NCBI RefSeq assembly: GCF_016745095.1
Contig: NZ_CP067087.1
Location: forward strand, 872,501-936,500
Direction: 5' to 3'
Length of the DNA stretch: 64,000 bases
From: Croceicoccus sp. YJ47
GTDB lineage: Bacteria > Pseudomonadota > Alphaproteobacteria > Sphingomonadales > Sphingomonadaceae
Part shown: positions 1-8,661 of the stretch, in pieces
Layout: every line of letters starts with the position of its first letter
Position numbering within the stretch: the stretch's first letter is position 1
Translations under genes and position numbers: made by a program
The notes under the pieces: generated by a model
Databases searched by the model: none
Told to the model about the DNA's origin: nothing
Seen by the model: the letters and a program-made list of their open reading frames with translations, nothing else

Positions 1-1767
1 GTCAATGCTGTCGTCATGCGCATCGATACGCCCGATCAGCTCTTCCACCGCGGCAAGCTGCCGCTCGATGGTGAGTGCAAGGGCATGCACCGAGCTTTCC
101 ATCCGCTTGAGCAGGTTCACCCGCATGAGCGCAACGAGGCTTTCTTCGCGGTCGAGCTGCCGAAATACGCTCGCGCCCGAACCCGTCTGCTGGCTGTAAC
201 GGCGATCGTATGCCTCGCGGCGATCCTCCATCACGTAACGCAATGGAGCGAATGCGGCGAGTTTGAGTAAGCGGATTTCGGTGTTGACCTCGCCTATGGG
301 CGGGAAGCCGTCGGACAGGTCAACATCCGAATAGATGTTTTTTGGCGCGAGACGTTCGGGGAAGGTCCCGGTTTCTTCGGTGCCGTAGTATTTCTCGATG
401 TGCTTCCGGCTACGCGCGATAGTGAGCAGATCCAACAGTCGAAAATAGTCGAAGCCAAGCATCTCCAGCAGCCTGGCCGGTGATCGCCGATCGTCGGGCA
501 AATCCTGCCAGCGGTTAAACTGGCCCTGCGCGATACGCACCGTGCCCGCTATGCTGGGGACGCCGTGGCCAGCCAGTGCACGATCATCGCCTTCGGTTGC
601 GAAGGCGATCTGGTTCTTGAGGTCGTTCAGCCGGTTATTGACCGGGGTTGCGGACAGCATCAGCACCTTGGTGTCGACGCCAGCCTTCACGACCGCGTTC
701 AGCAGCTTGTCGTATCGGCTTTCACGCTCACCCTTGCCAGCGGGACGATTTCGAAAGTTGTGGCTCTCGTCGATCACGACGAGGTTGTAATTACCCCAGT
801 TGATGTGGCTGAGGTCTATCTCCCCGGATTGGCCCTGTTCCCGCGACAGGTCCGTGTGGTTGAGCACATCGAAAGCGAAGCGATCGCCTGCCAACATATT
901 GCGCACGTCGTTCTGGGTCCACAGCGTCCAGTTCTCGCGAAGGCGCTTGGGCGCCAGCACGAGCACACGGGCATTGCGGAGCTCGTAATACTTGATGACC
1001 GCTAAAGCCTCGAAAGTTTTTCCCAAGCCAACGCTGTCGGCAAGGATGCACCCGCCGAAACGCTGGAGTTTGTCGATGGCCCCTATGACCCCATCCTTCT
1101 GAAACCGGTAAAGTTTCGACCAGACTGTCGTATCCCGGATGCCCGTTGCGGCATCCACGATCTTACTCTCGTCAGTTGCTTCCTCCATTTCGGCAAAGAG
1201 GTGGAACAGCCCTTGGAGATAGACGCTCTGCGCCGGATGAGGCTCTGCTCCATCGCCGACTGCTTTCAATAGCGACTGTACAGCATCGCCCTCGGCATCG
1301 GCATGTATCCATTGGGCGCGAAACCATTGGCGAAGGTGCTCGAGCTCTTCCTCAGTCTCAGTTTCCTGGACGAACCCGAGGGATGCTTGCGGCGCGATCC
1401 CCAGACCAGGGGTCGTCAGCTCGCAGTTTCCAAGGAGCGCAGTCGAAGGCCCTAATACAACCGATTGTGCCGGCGGCAGCGCAGCCTGCCTAACCTGCGC
1501 TCCTTCGAGAATCGAACAGAGTTGGCGGCAAAGCGCGCGTGTTTCGAGGGCATTGCGACGCTGCCGATCGTTCTGGGCTCCCGACAGTTCCTGATGCGAT
1601 GTCCCAGCGCCAAGAAGGAGACGCTGCAGACGGTTACCTGCATCCGGGGGGAACGCCGCGGACGCTCCGAATACGGAGACGCCGCCCGTGAGGATATCGA
1701 ATTCACCCTTCGCCGTGCAAAGCCGATCAATGACCCGCTCGCCTCCTGAATTCGAAATGATCCGCAA
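1..1767 (-). CDS. SNF2-type helicase with N-terminal PLD-like domain, C-terminus beyond the window
   Basis: One reading frame stays open for 589 codons from a TTG at 1767 to base 1. The N-terminal part (about residues 1-150, with GEFDILTGGVSVFG) resembles the PLD-like domain fused to this helicase type. The ATPase core follows: a Walker A-like LADSVGLGKTFEA near residue 245, DESHNFRNR (motif II) near 330 and SATPVNNRL (motif III) near 370. The C-terminal helicase lobe lies off the left edge. The TTG start is inferred: a stop codon lies just upstream at 1785-1783, there is no ATG near the N-terminus, a G-rich stretch precedes it, and the resulting start (RIISNSGGERVID) fits the family. Proteins of this build are usually found in defence or restriction-like loci beside methyltransferases. 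No partner is visible here, so the function is inferred. Confidence 0.85.
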   Translation of the reverse strand, partial: MRIISNSGGERVIDRLCTAKGEFDILTGGVSVFGASAAFPPDAGNRLQRLLLGAGTSHQELSGAQNDRQRRNALETRALCRQLCSILEGAQVRQAALPPAQSVVLGPSTALLGNCELTTPGLGIAPQASLGFVQETETEEELEHLRQWFRAQWIHADAEGDAVQSLLKAVGDGAEPHPAQSVYLQGLFHLFAEMEEATDESKIVDAATGIRDTTVWSKLYRFQKDGVIGAIDKLQRFGGCILADSVGLGKTFEALAVIKYYELRNARVLVLAPKRLRENWTLWTQNDVRNMLAGDRFAFDVLNHTDLSREQGQSGEIDLSHINWGNYNLVVIDESHNFRNRPAGKGERESRYDKLLNAVVKAGVDTKVLMLSATPVNNRLNDLKNQIAFATEGDDRALAGHGVPSIAGTVRIAQGQFNRWQDLPDDRRSPARLLEMLGFDYFRLLDLLTIARSRKHIEKYYGTEETGTFPERLAPKNIYSDVDLSDGFPPIGEVNTEIRLLKLAAFAPLRYVMEDRREAYDRRYSQQTGSGASVFRQLDREESLVALMRVNLLKRMESSVHALALTIERQLAAVEELIGRIDAHDDSID

Positions 1768-1870
1768 CCCAACCCCCAGTTTCTATCCGCAAGCTTGCTA
1801 GCCGGACCAATCTATGAGGACAACGAATGGTTTGCGGTCAACAAAGGAGGCAAATTGCGTCAATTGAGAC

Positions 1871-2944
1871 CTAGTTAACTAAACGAAGTTGAGGTTTTGC
1901 GCGTGGCACAGGATAGAGAGCCTCTACGTCATTCGACAAAAGTCCAAATATTTCTCCAAGATCATCGACCGAGTAATCTAGTTCTGTCAGGTGAGCTTGT
2001 ATAATTGAACGAAGTGTAGCGGGCTCTTCCCGCAAGTGGGTAGCCTCCACCGGCTCCCTTTTCTTGAATCCCCGCTTCGACATTTCGATAAAATAGTATT
2101 TTTTCATTCGGTCTGACAGACAACCGACCTGCCAAGCCTTGTATATCAGGGCTTGCATAGAGGTGCCCCAATACAATTTCAGATCCATAAATTTCGAAAG
2201 CGAAACGGGTTCAAAGTCGTTTCGAATTTCCCGCGTTGGCATGAGAAACTCAGACGCGAAACGGTTGGCCTCAATCTCCTGTTCGGGGTGAGGCGTTTGG
2301 TGGCAAATCAAATGTCCGATCTCATGTGCCAGGCTGAACCTATAGCGGTCCTTCGGCTGGTTCGAGTTTATATAGATTATTGCCGGCAGCCCGTCACAGG
2401 AGTGTTGACAGAAGCCGTCAATCAGCTCGCTCCCGAAATCGAAAGCCATAACAACGATCCCAGCCCGTTCAGCGAGCTTGGTCAGATCTTCGATAGGTCC
2501 TTTCGGCAACTGCCATCTCTGCCGTAGCAGACGCGCAATTTCCTCGATGTCTCGCCCGTATTCATCAGGGTCCACCGCAGGAAGCGGCGGAAGCGTCGGA
2601 TCTAATTCCACCGAATCTAGCAGCGATTTCAAATTGAGACGGAACACCTCTGCCAGACCGTGGACAGCATCCTGATCTTTAGCTGCGAGCTTCGCGCGTT
2701 TCCTATGGTAGCTGACCATAGGCTCGCGAACATATGCGCTCCGGTAGAAAAAGCTCTCACGGAGTTGCAAGGCTTCCGCCAGCTTCGCGACAATTTCCGG
2801 CTGCGGCTGGATGCGTCCATGCTCTAGCTTGGACAGCGTCCCTTGCGTCAGGGCACCGTCAAGCAGCTTCACAAGCTCCGCCTGGCTCTTGCGACGAATT
2901 TGCCGCCCAAGAGCCAACAGGCTCCCGTTGAATGGCTTATCCAT
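1871..2944 (-). CDS. XRE helix-turn-helix / ImmA-IrrE metallopeptidase fusion protein
   Basis: This 357-residue protein starts with an XRE-type helix-turn-helix (about residues 10-65). It continues with an ImmA/IrrE (COG2856) domain carrying the zinc-peptidase motif HEIGHLICH near residue 205 and a downstream EANRFASEFLMP segment that supplies the usual third ligand. Proteins with this architecture act as repressors or antitoxin-like regulators that can be inactivated, or that cleave a partner, under stress. It overlaps the upstream gene by 8 bp, so the two are probably translated together. Its place beside a helicase and an integrase suggests it controls or protects the island. The family is certain; the target is unknown. 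Confidence 0.85.
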   Translation of the reverse strand: MDKPFNGSLLALGRQIRRKSQAELVKLLDGALTQGTLSKLEHGRIQPQPEIVAKLAEALQLRESFFYRSAYVREPMVSYHRKRAKLAAKDQDAVHGLAEVFRLNLKSLLDSVELDPTLPPLPAVDPDEYGRDIEEIARLLRQRWQLPKGPIEDLTKLAERAGIVVMAFDFGSELIDGFCQHSCDGLPAIIYINSNQPKDRYRFSLAHEIGHLICHQTPHPEQEIEANRFASEFLMPTREIRNDFEPVSLSKFMDLKLYWGTSMQALIYKAWQVGCLSDRMKKYYFIEMSKRGFKKREPVEATHLREEPATLRSIIQAHLTELDYSVDDLGEIFGLLSNDVEALYPVPRAKPQLRLVN

Positions 2945-3554
2945 GATCTCGCTTCTTGTCGCGCTTCACCCGGACGCGAATGCCAGAGTCGTCGCCGTTG
3001 TCGTTTTCGACAGGAAGCGGAGCCTGGATGCCACGGCCTTCGTCATTCTCACTGAGCGGAATGACCCAGAGCACTTCGCGGTTGGAGTCATTGCAGACCA
3101 AGTAAAGATTGATCTGGCCTGGGGCATTCTCAGGCACGCTCCACCCCAAATAGAGCAGCGTCACTTCGGGCGCGTCGGGAAAGAGGTCACTCGCATAGGC
3201 GGGCATTTCATTGCTGTCATACAGTTCAGAGGCGCGCGTGGGACTGACACCCACTGAAAAACCTGATGCAAGCTGCTTGACGCGCATCGCATACCTGCTT
3301 TCCAGACCGACTAGAACGAGCTGGTTCTTGCGGTGAAGATGCGCCCCGTTCGTCGGCAGGTCGCAATAATCGCGGAGCTTACGGATAAAGGCATCACGGT
3401 AAATGCAGGCCTTCGTCCGAGGCTCAATGAACGTGGCAATGGCACGGCAGTTCGCCCGGAACTCGTTGTGGACGTCTGCCGCGATCTGGATGAGTGTCGG
3501 GAAGTGATGCCCGATTTCCGCCTGCGCATCTTCTGCCGTTCGAACTGCCGCCAA
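2937..3554 (-). CDS. Hypothetical protein paired with the XRE-ImmA/IrrE gene
   Basis: This is a soluble protein of 205 residues with no signal peptide or membrane segment. I do not recognise its family. The N-terminal half is mixed and basic; the C-terminal tail is very charged (DNGDDSGIRVRVKRDKK). The start is a TTG at 3554 with a GGAG ribosome site about 9 bases upstream; no ATG start fits better. Its stop codon overlaps the start of the XRE-ImmA/IrrE gene (shared ATGGATAA), the arrangement of a co-regulated pair. A toxin, or a protein regulated by the metallopeptidase, is possible, but nothing in the sequence proves it. Confidence 0.65.
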   Translation of the reverse strand: MAAVRTAEDAQAEIGHHFPTLIQIAADVHNEFRANCRAIATFIEPRTKACIYRDAFIRKLRDYCDLPTNGAHLHRKNQLVLVGLESRYAMRVKQLASGFSVGVSPTRASELYDSNEMPAYASDLFPDAPEVTLLYLGWSVPENAPGQINLYLVCNDSNREVLWVIPLSENDEGRGIQAPLPVENDNGDDSGIRVRVKRDKKRDHG

Positions 3555-3650
3555 TGTCTGAGCTCCGTGGTTAGATATCGACGCCTAACACCGCACCCTG
3601 TCCAATTCAAGATATTTTATTCCGGAATCATTCCTTGAGCGGTTAGCCCG

Positions 3651-3671
3651 CTAGCCCGGTTTATTCATGAG
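3651..3671 (+). repeat. Left terminal inverted repeat of the IS
   Basis: CTAGCCCGGTTTATTCATGA matches the reverse complement of the right end at 15 of the first 18 positions. Confidence 0.7.
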
Positions 3672-3822
3672 GCCGCAGCAGCGAAGTGGATGGGCCTTGA
3701 TCTGACGTTGGCGGCGTAGTCCGGGCGAGCGTCTTCGACGGCATTTTTCACCGCGTCAGGATCAATGGGCTTTTCGAGGTTGATGGAATGGAGCTCGGAG
3801 TTCGGCGGCACAGCCGCACCGC

Positions 3823-5183
3823 CTAAGTAGGTGCAGGCCTGAGATTGGTGGCGATGGCTTTCAAAACGGAGGCATCGGGACAGGCTGACGCGAAGGCGAC
3901 ACGGATGCGAGTGGCGCTCTCAATGACGCGGGCAGCGACCTTGAGCAGCCTGAGGCGCAACGTTGCGAACTCGGCGGTCGCGAGCGAGGCTGCCTTGGGG
4001 ATTTCCTGCTGAATGCGCCACAGGAGCCAGTATGCGGCGGTGTGCAGGATGAGGCGCATCTGATTGGCGTTGGGAGAGCGGCACGAGGTGCGATCGCTGG
4101 CCAGCTGGGTCTTGTGCAGCTTGATCAGGTTTTCGGCCTGACCGCGCGCGCAGTAGAGCGTATCATAGATGTGCTCGAGCCTTCGGTCAGCGAAGTGACG
4201 ACATAGCGGATGTCCATGCCCATCGTACTGGCCTCGATCCGGGCGACGACGCGGCGCTGGCACTTCCAGCTTTTGGCCCCGTAGCGGGTCTCGGCATAGG
4301 TGCGCAGGACCGGGTACTGGCGCTGAGCGCGTTTGACCGCACAGGCATCGGCGGCAACGACGATTTCGGGATCGGCGCGTAGCACGGCGTTGGTCGGCAG
4401 GCCGAACACGTAGTCGACGCCGCAACCCTCGCAGACGGCCATGACCTCGGGCCGCCCATAGTGCCCGTCGCCGCGGATGGTGATGTGCGTTTCGGGCCAT
4501 TGCCGGATGTGGCGCACGAGGCGCCGGATGTGACCGGCAGCTTCAACACCAGACGGTGTCTTGCCGGTGCGCAGCAGCATCGCCACCGGTACCAGTGGCG
4601 GTGTCGTAGACATGGATCGGCAGGAAGCAACGCTCGCCATGATGACCATTCCAGAACGACAACTGCTGATAGCCATGGACGACATCGCAGGTATCATCGA
4701 TATCCAGCGTCACCGCCGCCGCGGGGCCGGATAGCTGGCGCAGTAGATGTCGATCATCGCGGCCAGCATCTTCGCCAACTCGCGCGTGATCGGTGCATTC
4801 TCCCACCGGCTCATCGTCGGTTGGCTGGCCAGCCCCGCGCCCGATCCCGGCAGCTTGCCCAGGGCCAGGCGGAAGCCCGGATCGTCGCGCAGGGCATCGA
4901 GATCGTCGGCATCCTCATAGCCGCAGGCGATCGCGAACACGCGGGCACGCAGGATGTCGTCGAGGCGATGGATCACCCGCGCAGGATCGCGCGGATCGGC
5001 AATGCAAGTCGCAAGCCGCTGGCAGATACCCATCGCGCGCTCGGCCTGCGACAGCAACAGAACGCCGCCGTCCGAAGTGAGCCGACCACCGTCGAACGCG
5101 GCTGTGACTTTCTTGCGGTCGACCGCTGGGAATCGGAAGGGGCTTGCGATATCGTCGTTCATGGCGGGTGTGGCCTGTGGCAT
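3823..5183 (-). pseudogene. IS1380-family transposase, frameshifted at least three times
   Basis: Pieces of one transposase of about 450 residues lie in order in different frames. The first, 5183 to about 4735, begins MPQATPAMNDD and includes FDGGRLTSDGGVLLLSQAER. The frame then changes in a G/C-rich run near 4722-4735, giving VTLDIDDTCDVVHGYQQLSF. It changes again near 4590-4597 (between VYDTATG and PVAMLLRTGKTPSG) and near 4176 (between VTSLTEGS and EHIYDTLYCARGQAENLIK). The last piece ends ATNLRPAPT at 3823. DDE-type conserved segments are all present but split, so no active transposase should be made unless the breaks are sequencing errors, which three separate sites make less likely. Confidence 0.85.
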
Positions 5184-5273
5184 TTTCTGCCCTGCAGCAG
5201 GGCCGGTGTAGACACCCAGTTCCTAATTCAGATCAGAGGCTTATGCCACTCCCGCCAACCCTTCGTAGCCAAC

Positions 5274-5294
5274 CCCGTGAATAAGACGGGCTAG
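5274..5294 (-). repeat. Right terminal inverted repeat of the IS
   Basis: Read on the minus strand from 5294 it begins CTAGCCCGTCTTATTCACGG, matching the left end. Confidence 0.7.
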
Positions 5295-5599
5295 GTGCAC
5301 GGAGGATTCTTAGCCCATCGGCGTATGCGGAATTCCAACGGAAATGGCCATGCTTCTCGATCAGCAATAAGGTGACGGTCAAACCGAGTTGTTACGGGGC
5401 AAGCGCGAAAGGTGAGGCTGCTTGGGGACAATCGATGGGCATCCACTGGACACCCACACACGAGCCCTGCACAAGAGGCAGGCAATTCCGCAAGAACCGC
5501 GGAAATCTGCGGTTGTGGCTGAGAGCTATTCTGGGTTCGAATCCTCTCTCCCAGACCAGTTTACTGATGCTGCCTAAAATCTCATCGGCTGATCTCATT
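5295..5599. other. Region between IS and integrase with an att-like segment
   Basis: No gene is supported here. The stretch holds an inverted repeat (AACCGC GGAAATCT GCGGTT, 5495-5514) and, just right of it, a tRNA 3'-end-like sequence ending in CCA at 5558. The segment 5493-5512 (AGAACCGCGGAAATCTGCGG) resembles 6878-6895 (AGAAACCGCAGATTTGCG), which sits directly before the tRNA-Val fragment. The two may be related integrase-binding or attachment regions. The short minus-strand reading frame containing WERGFEPRIALSH is the usual false translation of tRNA-like DNA. Confidence 0.4.
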
Positions 5600-6775
5600 C
5601 TAGAGCATTAAGGTCGCCAGCGCGTCTTCGGCATCGTCGCGCACAAGATGGCCATAGTGCTTCTCGATCATCGCGACACTTGTCCCGGACAATTGGGCAA
5701 CTGTCAGGATCGGCAAGCGCACGCGTACAAGGTCCGTGATTACGCTATGGCGTAATGTGTAAGCGGACACGGTATCTGGTAAGCTGGCTTCCCGTACAGC
5801 ACCCTTGATTGGGTGTTTCCAAGTATCCTTGTTCCAAGCGTCCCCCGAGTGCCGAGCAAAGACCGGCGCGGTTGGCAATTTACCCTTCGCCTGAGCGGCA
5901 AGGAAATCGGCGATCATTTGTGGTAACGAAATTTGCCGCGGGCTGCCGTTCTTGTCCTTGCCTATTGTTAGTGTCCGGGTGCGCTTGTCAAAATCACGCG
6001 CGACAAGGCCTGCAAGCGAGCCGGGACGCAATGGCAGGAGACATAGCGCCCTTAGAAACGGCCGTACTTCCGCGCAGGCGGTATCGATCAGTCTCTTGCG
6101 CTCAGCCTTGTCCAAATAAAGTTCTCGGCGCTTGTCGGCACCCTTGAAGGGCTTGAGCGCCTCCTGCCACGCTGCATCGGTATTGGGGGCACCGGGCGTG
6201 AGGACGCGACCCAGCGCCGCGCGCAATGGCACCATGTCGCGGTTCACTGTCGACTTGGCTCGTTCCTTACAGCGCTTCTCTCCTTCCTTGGTCCGGGACA
6301 ACAGGGCGGGCGCCTTTTCCAGCCGTTTGCGCCAGCTGCGCAAGTTGTGCCGTCGAAGCTTGTCGAGCTTCACCTTGGCGATGGGATCATCGTAGACATG
6401 TCTCCGGAACACACCTTCAGCGATGGAATTGGGCTTCTCCTCCAGATAGGCGAGACAAGCATCCTTCACCGTCACCATATCGCGGGCGCGTTCGCCGCCG
6501 GACTCTACAGTTGCCGCCCACGCCTCAGCGTCGGTCTTGGCCTGCTTGAAGACATCATGACCGGTAAGCGTGCCGTAATCGCCGAGCCGCTTGCGCTTGT
6601 TGCGATTGGTGTCAGCGTCGTAAAATCTGGCGAACCACGTGCCGCCGTCGGCCTTCTTCGATGGCCGATAGCCGAGATAGACCCCTTGGCGCAGACGATG
6701 CCAGTGCGGCTCGTCACCTGATTTCGGCTTCAATCTTTCACGATCCCCGATGCGGCTTAAGTCTGGCATCAGCAT
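5600..6775 (-). CDS. Tyrosine recombinase (site-specific integrase) of a genomic island
   Basis: This 391-residue phage-type integrase has an N-terminal arm/core-binding region (about residues 20-230) and a C-terminal catalytic domain. The catalytic arginine is in LLPLRPGSL (about residue 250), the H-x-x-R-type box is TLRHSVITDL (about 342), and the nucleophilic tyrosine is in KHYGHLV (about 374). Length and motifs look intact. It is read away from the tRNA-Val fragment 130 bp upstream, the normal layout for an integrase that uses a tRNA 3' end as attachment site. It probably moved the whole left part of this window. Confidence 0.92.
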   Translation of the reverse strand: MLMPDLSRIGDRERLKPKSGDEPHWHRLRQGVYLGYRPSKKADGGTWFARFYDADTNRNKRKRLGDYGTLTGHDVFKQAKTDAEAWAATVESGGERARDMVTVKDACLAYLEEKPNSIAEGVFRRHVYDDPIAKVKLDKLRRHNLRSWRKRLEKAPALLSRTKEGEKRCKERAKSTVNRDMVPLRAALGRVLTPGAPNTDAAWQEALKPFKGADKRRELYLDKAERKRLIDTACAEVRPFLRALCLLPLRPGSLAGLVARDFDKRTRTLTIGKDKNGSPRQISLPQMIADFLAAQAKGKLPTAPVFARHSGDAWNKDTWKHPIKGAVREASLPDTVSAYTLRHSVITDLVRVRLPILTVAQLSGTSVAMIEKHYGHLVRDDAEDALATLML

Positions 6776-6902
6776 GCGCTATCCTAAAATCCATGAAAAA
6801 AACATGAAAAACTTGAGTGGACAGCGGCGAACATCGACGGGCATCAAACATTGATTTTATTAGATTTTATGGACCGCAGAAACCGCAGATTTGCGTTATT
6901 CC

Positions 6903-6952
6903 CATCCTTCACACGGGTGGGGTCGCAGGTTCAATCCCTGCCGCGCCCACCA
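6903..6952 (+). tRNA. 3' half of tRNA-Val(CAC), attachment-site remnant
   Basis: The anticodon stem (CATCC/GGGTG), loop TTCACAC with anticodon CAC at 6910-6912, variable loop, T arm (GCAGG TTCAATC CCTGC) and acceptor strand CGCGCCC-A-CCA are all present. The D arm and 5' acceptor strand are missing: the DNA to the left is unrelated AT-rich sequence. This is the expected scar when an island inserts into a tRNA gene and restores it at the other end. It marks the right border of the island. Confidence 0.85.
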
Positions 6953-7404
6953 TCTTTCCAATTGCGAACAGATGCGTCGACTTCCGCGAAGACCACGCGA
7001 CCTTTGCTGTTCGGCTGACCGCGATGACCGATGGCGGTCCGCTGCGCTGTGTTCGCCGTTTGCCTTATTCTGATGCGATGCGTGCGGCACTGACTCTTCG
7101 GTCCACGGCGGCCGGAAGGCGTTTCGCAAAAAACCTGTTCACATCCGGGGCCGCCTTTGCGTGTCGCGTTGCCATGCGATTTGCGAGCGCGGATCCTTAC
7201 TTATTCCGCAGACCCTTCCCGCACGCCTTCGAGGGCGGGAATCGCGGATCGAACCGCGTTCCCATCCCGGGAAGAATAGACACAATCTTCCAATGAGACG
7301 GCTATATCGGCATCTTTCGCACGCATTCCATCCCACTTCGGCATGGAACCCCGCGCGAAAAGCAGACAGTCTATAGCTGCAATCTCGCTCACAGGAGGGT
7401 CCAG
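6953..7404. other. Intergenic region after the attachment site, no gene seen
   Basis: Only short frames without family resemblance are present. A ribosome-binding site (AGGAGGGT, about 7396) at the right end serves the next gene. Confidence 0.5.
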
Positions 7405-8157
7405 ATGTTCCCGAAGACCAACGCCATTCCCCTTGCCCTGATCGGCCTTGCCGGTGCCGCGACCTTCGCGTCCAGCATCCCGGCATCCGCGCACAGCATC
7501 TGGTTCGCCCAACGCGCCAAGCAGACCGCTCTCATTTATGGCGTCGGTGCGGACGATCTCGATGCGGCGGGGCGGATCGACAAGATCACCTCGGTCTCCG
7601 GCTTCGACGCCGAAGGGCAGCCGGTCGAAACCAGCCTGGTCGTCTCGGGCCCGATCCCCATCGTCAACAGTGACGAGCCGCTGGCCGTGGTATCCGCGGC
7701 GATGGACTACGGCATGTGGACCAAGGACAAGAACGGCAAGTGGTACAACACCGGCAAGGATGAGGTGGACGAGGAGATCGAACTCTCCGAGCGGAATTTC
7801 AAATATGCGGTGCACATGTATTCGCTCGACGCGAATGTACCGATGATCCCGGGCCACGCGTTGCAGATCGTTCCGGTCGGCGCCGTTCCCGAAGATGCCG
7901 GCGCCCCGCTCATGGTCAAGGCGCTCTACAACGGCAAGCCGGCCGAAGGCGTGGGCATCCTCACCGATTATGTCACCGACCCTGATCAGATCCCGGCGGT
8001 GACCGGCTCCGACGGGACGACGACGATCCGCGTGCGCAACCAGGGCCTCAACGTCGTGACCGGCATCCTCCTCACCGGAAGCGACAATCCGCAGAAGTAC
8101 GATCGCATGGAGCAGCGCGCGACCCTGTCGTTCGTTCTGCCTCACATTCCTGAATAA
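7405..8157 (+). CDS. DUF4198 periplasmic protein
   Basis: The 250-residue product has a clear Sec signal peptide (about residues 1-29, cleavage near ASAHS) and a DUF4198 body of beta-rich repeats, including a late segment with carboxypeptidase-regulatory-like character (GILTDYVTDPDQIPAVTGSD). Family members are often found with TonB receptors and are linked to metal uptake. The histidine right after the predicted cleavage site is typical and could bind metal. The start follows a strong AGGAGG site. It is the first gene of a same-strand group with the small secreted protein, the TonB receptor and the PepSY protein, suggesting a role in metal handling at the periplasmic side. Confidence 0.8.
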   Translation: MFPKTNAIPLALIGLAGAATFASSIPASAHSIWFAQRAKQTALIYGVGADDLDAAGRIDKITSVSGFDAEGQPVETSLVVSGPIPIVNSDEPLAVVSAAMDYGMWTKDKNGKWYNTGKDEVDEEIELSERNFKYAVHMYSLDANVPMIPGHALQIVPVGAVPEDAGAPLMVKALYNGKPAEGVGILTDYVTDPDQIPAVTGSDGTTTIRVRNQGLNVVTGILLTGSDNPQKYDRMEQRATLSFVLPHIPE

Positions 8158-8202
8158 ATCGGCCCGAACAATTCGGCATATGATTTCGTGCGAAAGGTCA
8201 AG

Positions 8203-8586
8203 ATGATGAAAAACATGTTTTTTGCCGGCACCGCCGCCGCCATGCTCGTCCTCGCCGCGCCTGTGGCAGCGCATGGCACGATGGCGGCCATGCACGGCGG
8301 GCTCGTCGAAATGGCGGGTGAAACCGGGGTCGAGGTTGTGAAGACGGACGCTGGCGTCGATGTCTATTTCAACGATGGTCACGAAGAGCTTCCGGCAGCT
8401 TCGTTCGATGCGAATCTCATCGTGACGCCCGCCGCTGGCGAGAAGTTCACGACCGATCTCGAACCTGCTTCGGGCAATCGCCTGACCGCGGCCGGCGTGA
8501 CGCCCGCCGCCGGAGCCAAGCTCGTGGTCGCGGTGGTCGACAAGAGCACCGGCGCGAAATCCTTCGCGACGTTCCACTACGAATAA
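8203..8586 (+). CDS. Small secreted hypothetical protein
   Basis: A 127-residue protein with a signal peptide (MMKNMFFAGTAAAMLVLAAP, cleavage near AAHG). The mature form begins with histidine- and methionine-containing HGTMAAMHGGLVEMAG, which could bind a metal. The start is the ATG at 8203 or the adjacent ATG at 8206, behind GAAAGG. It follows the DUF4198 gene by 45 bp and ends just before a strong terminator, so the two form an operon. I do not recognise a named family. Confidence 0.7.
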   Translation: MMKNMFFAGTAAAMLVLAAPVAAHGTMAAMHGGLVEMAGETGVEVVKTDAGVDVYFNDGHEELPAASFDANLIVTPAAGEKFTTDLEPASGNRLTAAGVTPAAGAKLVVAVVDKSTGAKSFATFHYE

Positions 8587-8623
8587 AAACGAGCGGATGA
8601 CCGCTCGAACCGTGCACCCCCCT

Positions 8624-8661
8624 GCCCGGATCGCCCAGCCCCGGCGATCCGGGCTTTCTTT
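8624..8661 (+). terminator. Rho-independent terminator after the DUF4198 operon
   Basis: A perfect 12-bp stem (GCCCGGATCGCC / GGCGATCCGGGC) with a 7-base loop, followed by TTTCTTT. Confidence 0.9.

Larger units (their letters stand above)
3651..5294. mobile_element. IS1380-family insertion sequence, decayed
   Basis: The element carries an IS1380-type transposase on the minus strand, bounded by imperfect terminal inverted repeats. The left end reads CTAGCCCGGTTTATTCATGA from 3651. The right end, read inward on the minus strand from 5294, is CTAGCCCGTCTTATTCACGG. I could not see a convincing target-site duplication in the flanks, so the outer limits may be off by a few bases. It lies inside the integrated island, between the XRE-ImmA/IrrE pair and the integrase. 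Confidence 0.75.

Noticed and set aside
1-3554. A DISARM defence system
   Set aside because: The SNF2 helicase and PLD-like domain recall DISARM parts, but here they are in one protein and no DUF1998 or methyltransferase gene is visible.
5522-5558. A complete tRNA or tmRNA gene
   Set aside because: Only a T-loop-like GTTCGAATCC and a CCA end are seen; stems do not pair well and no 5' part exists.
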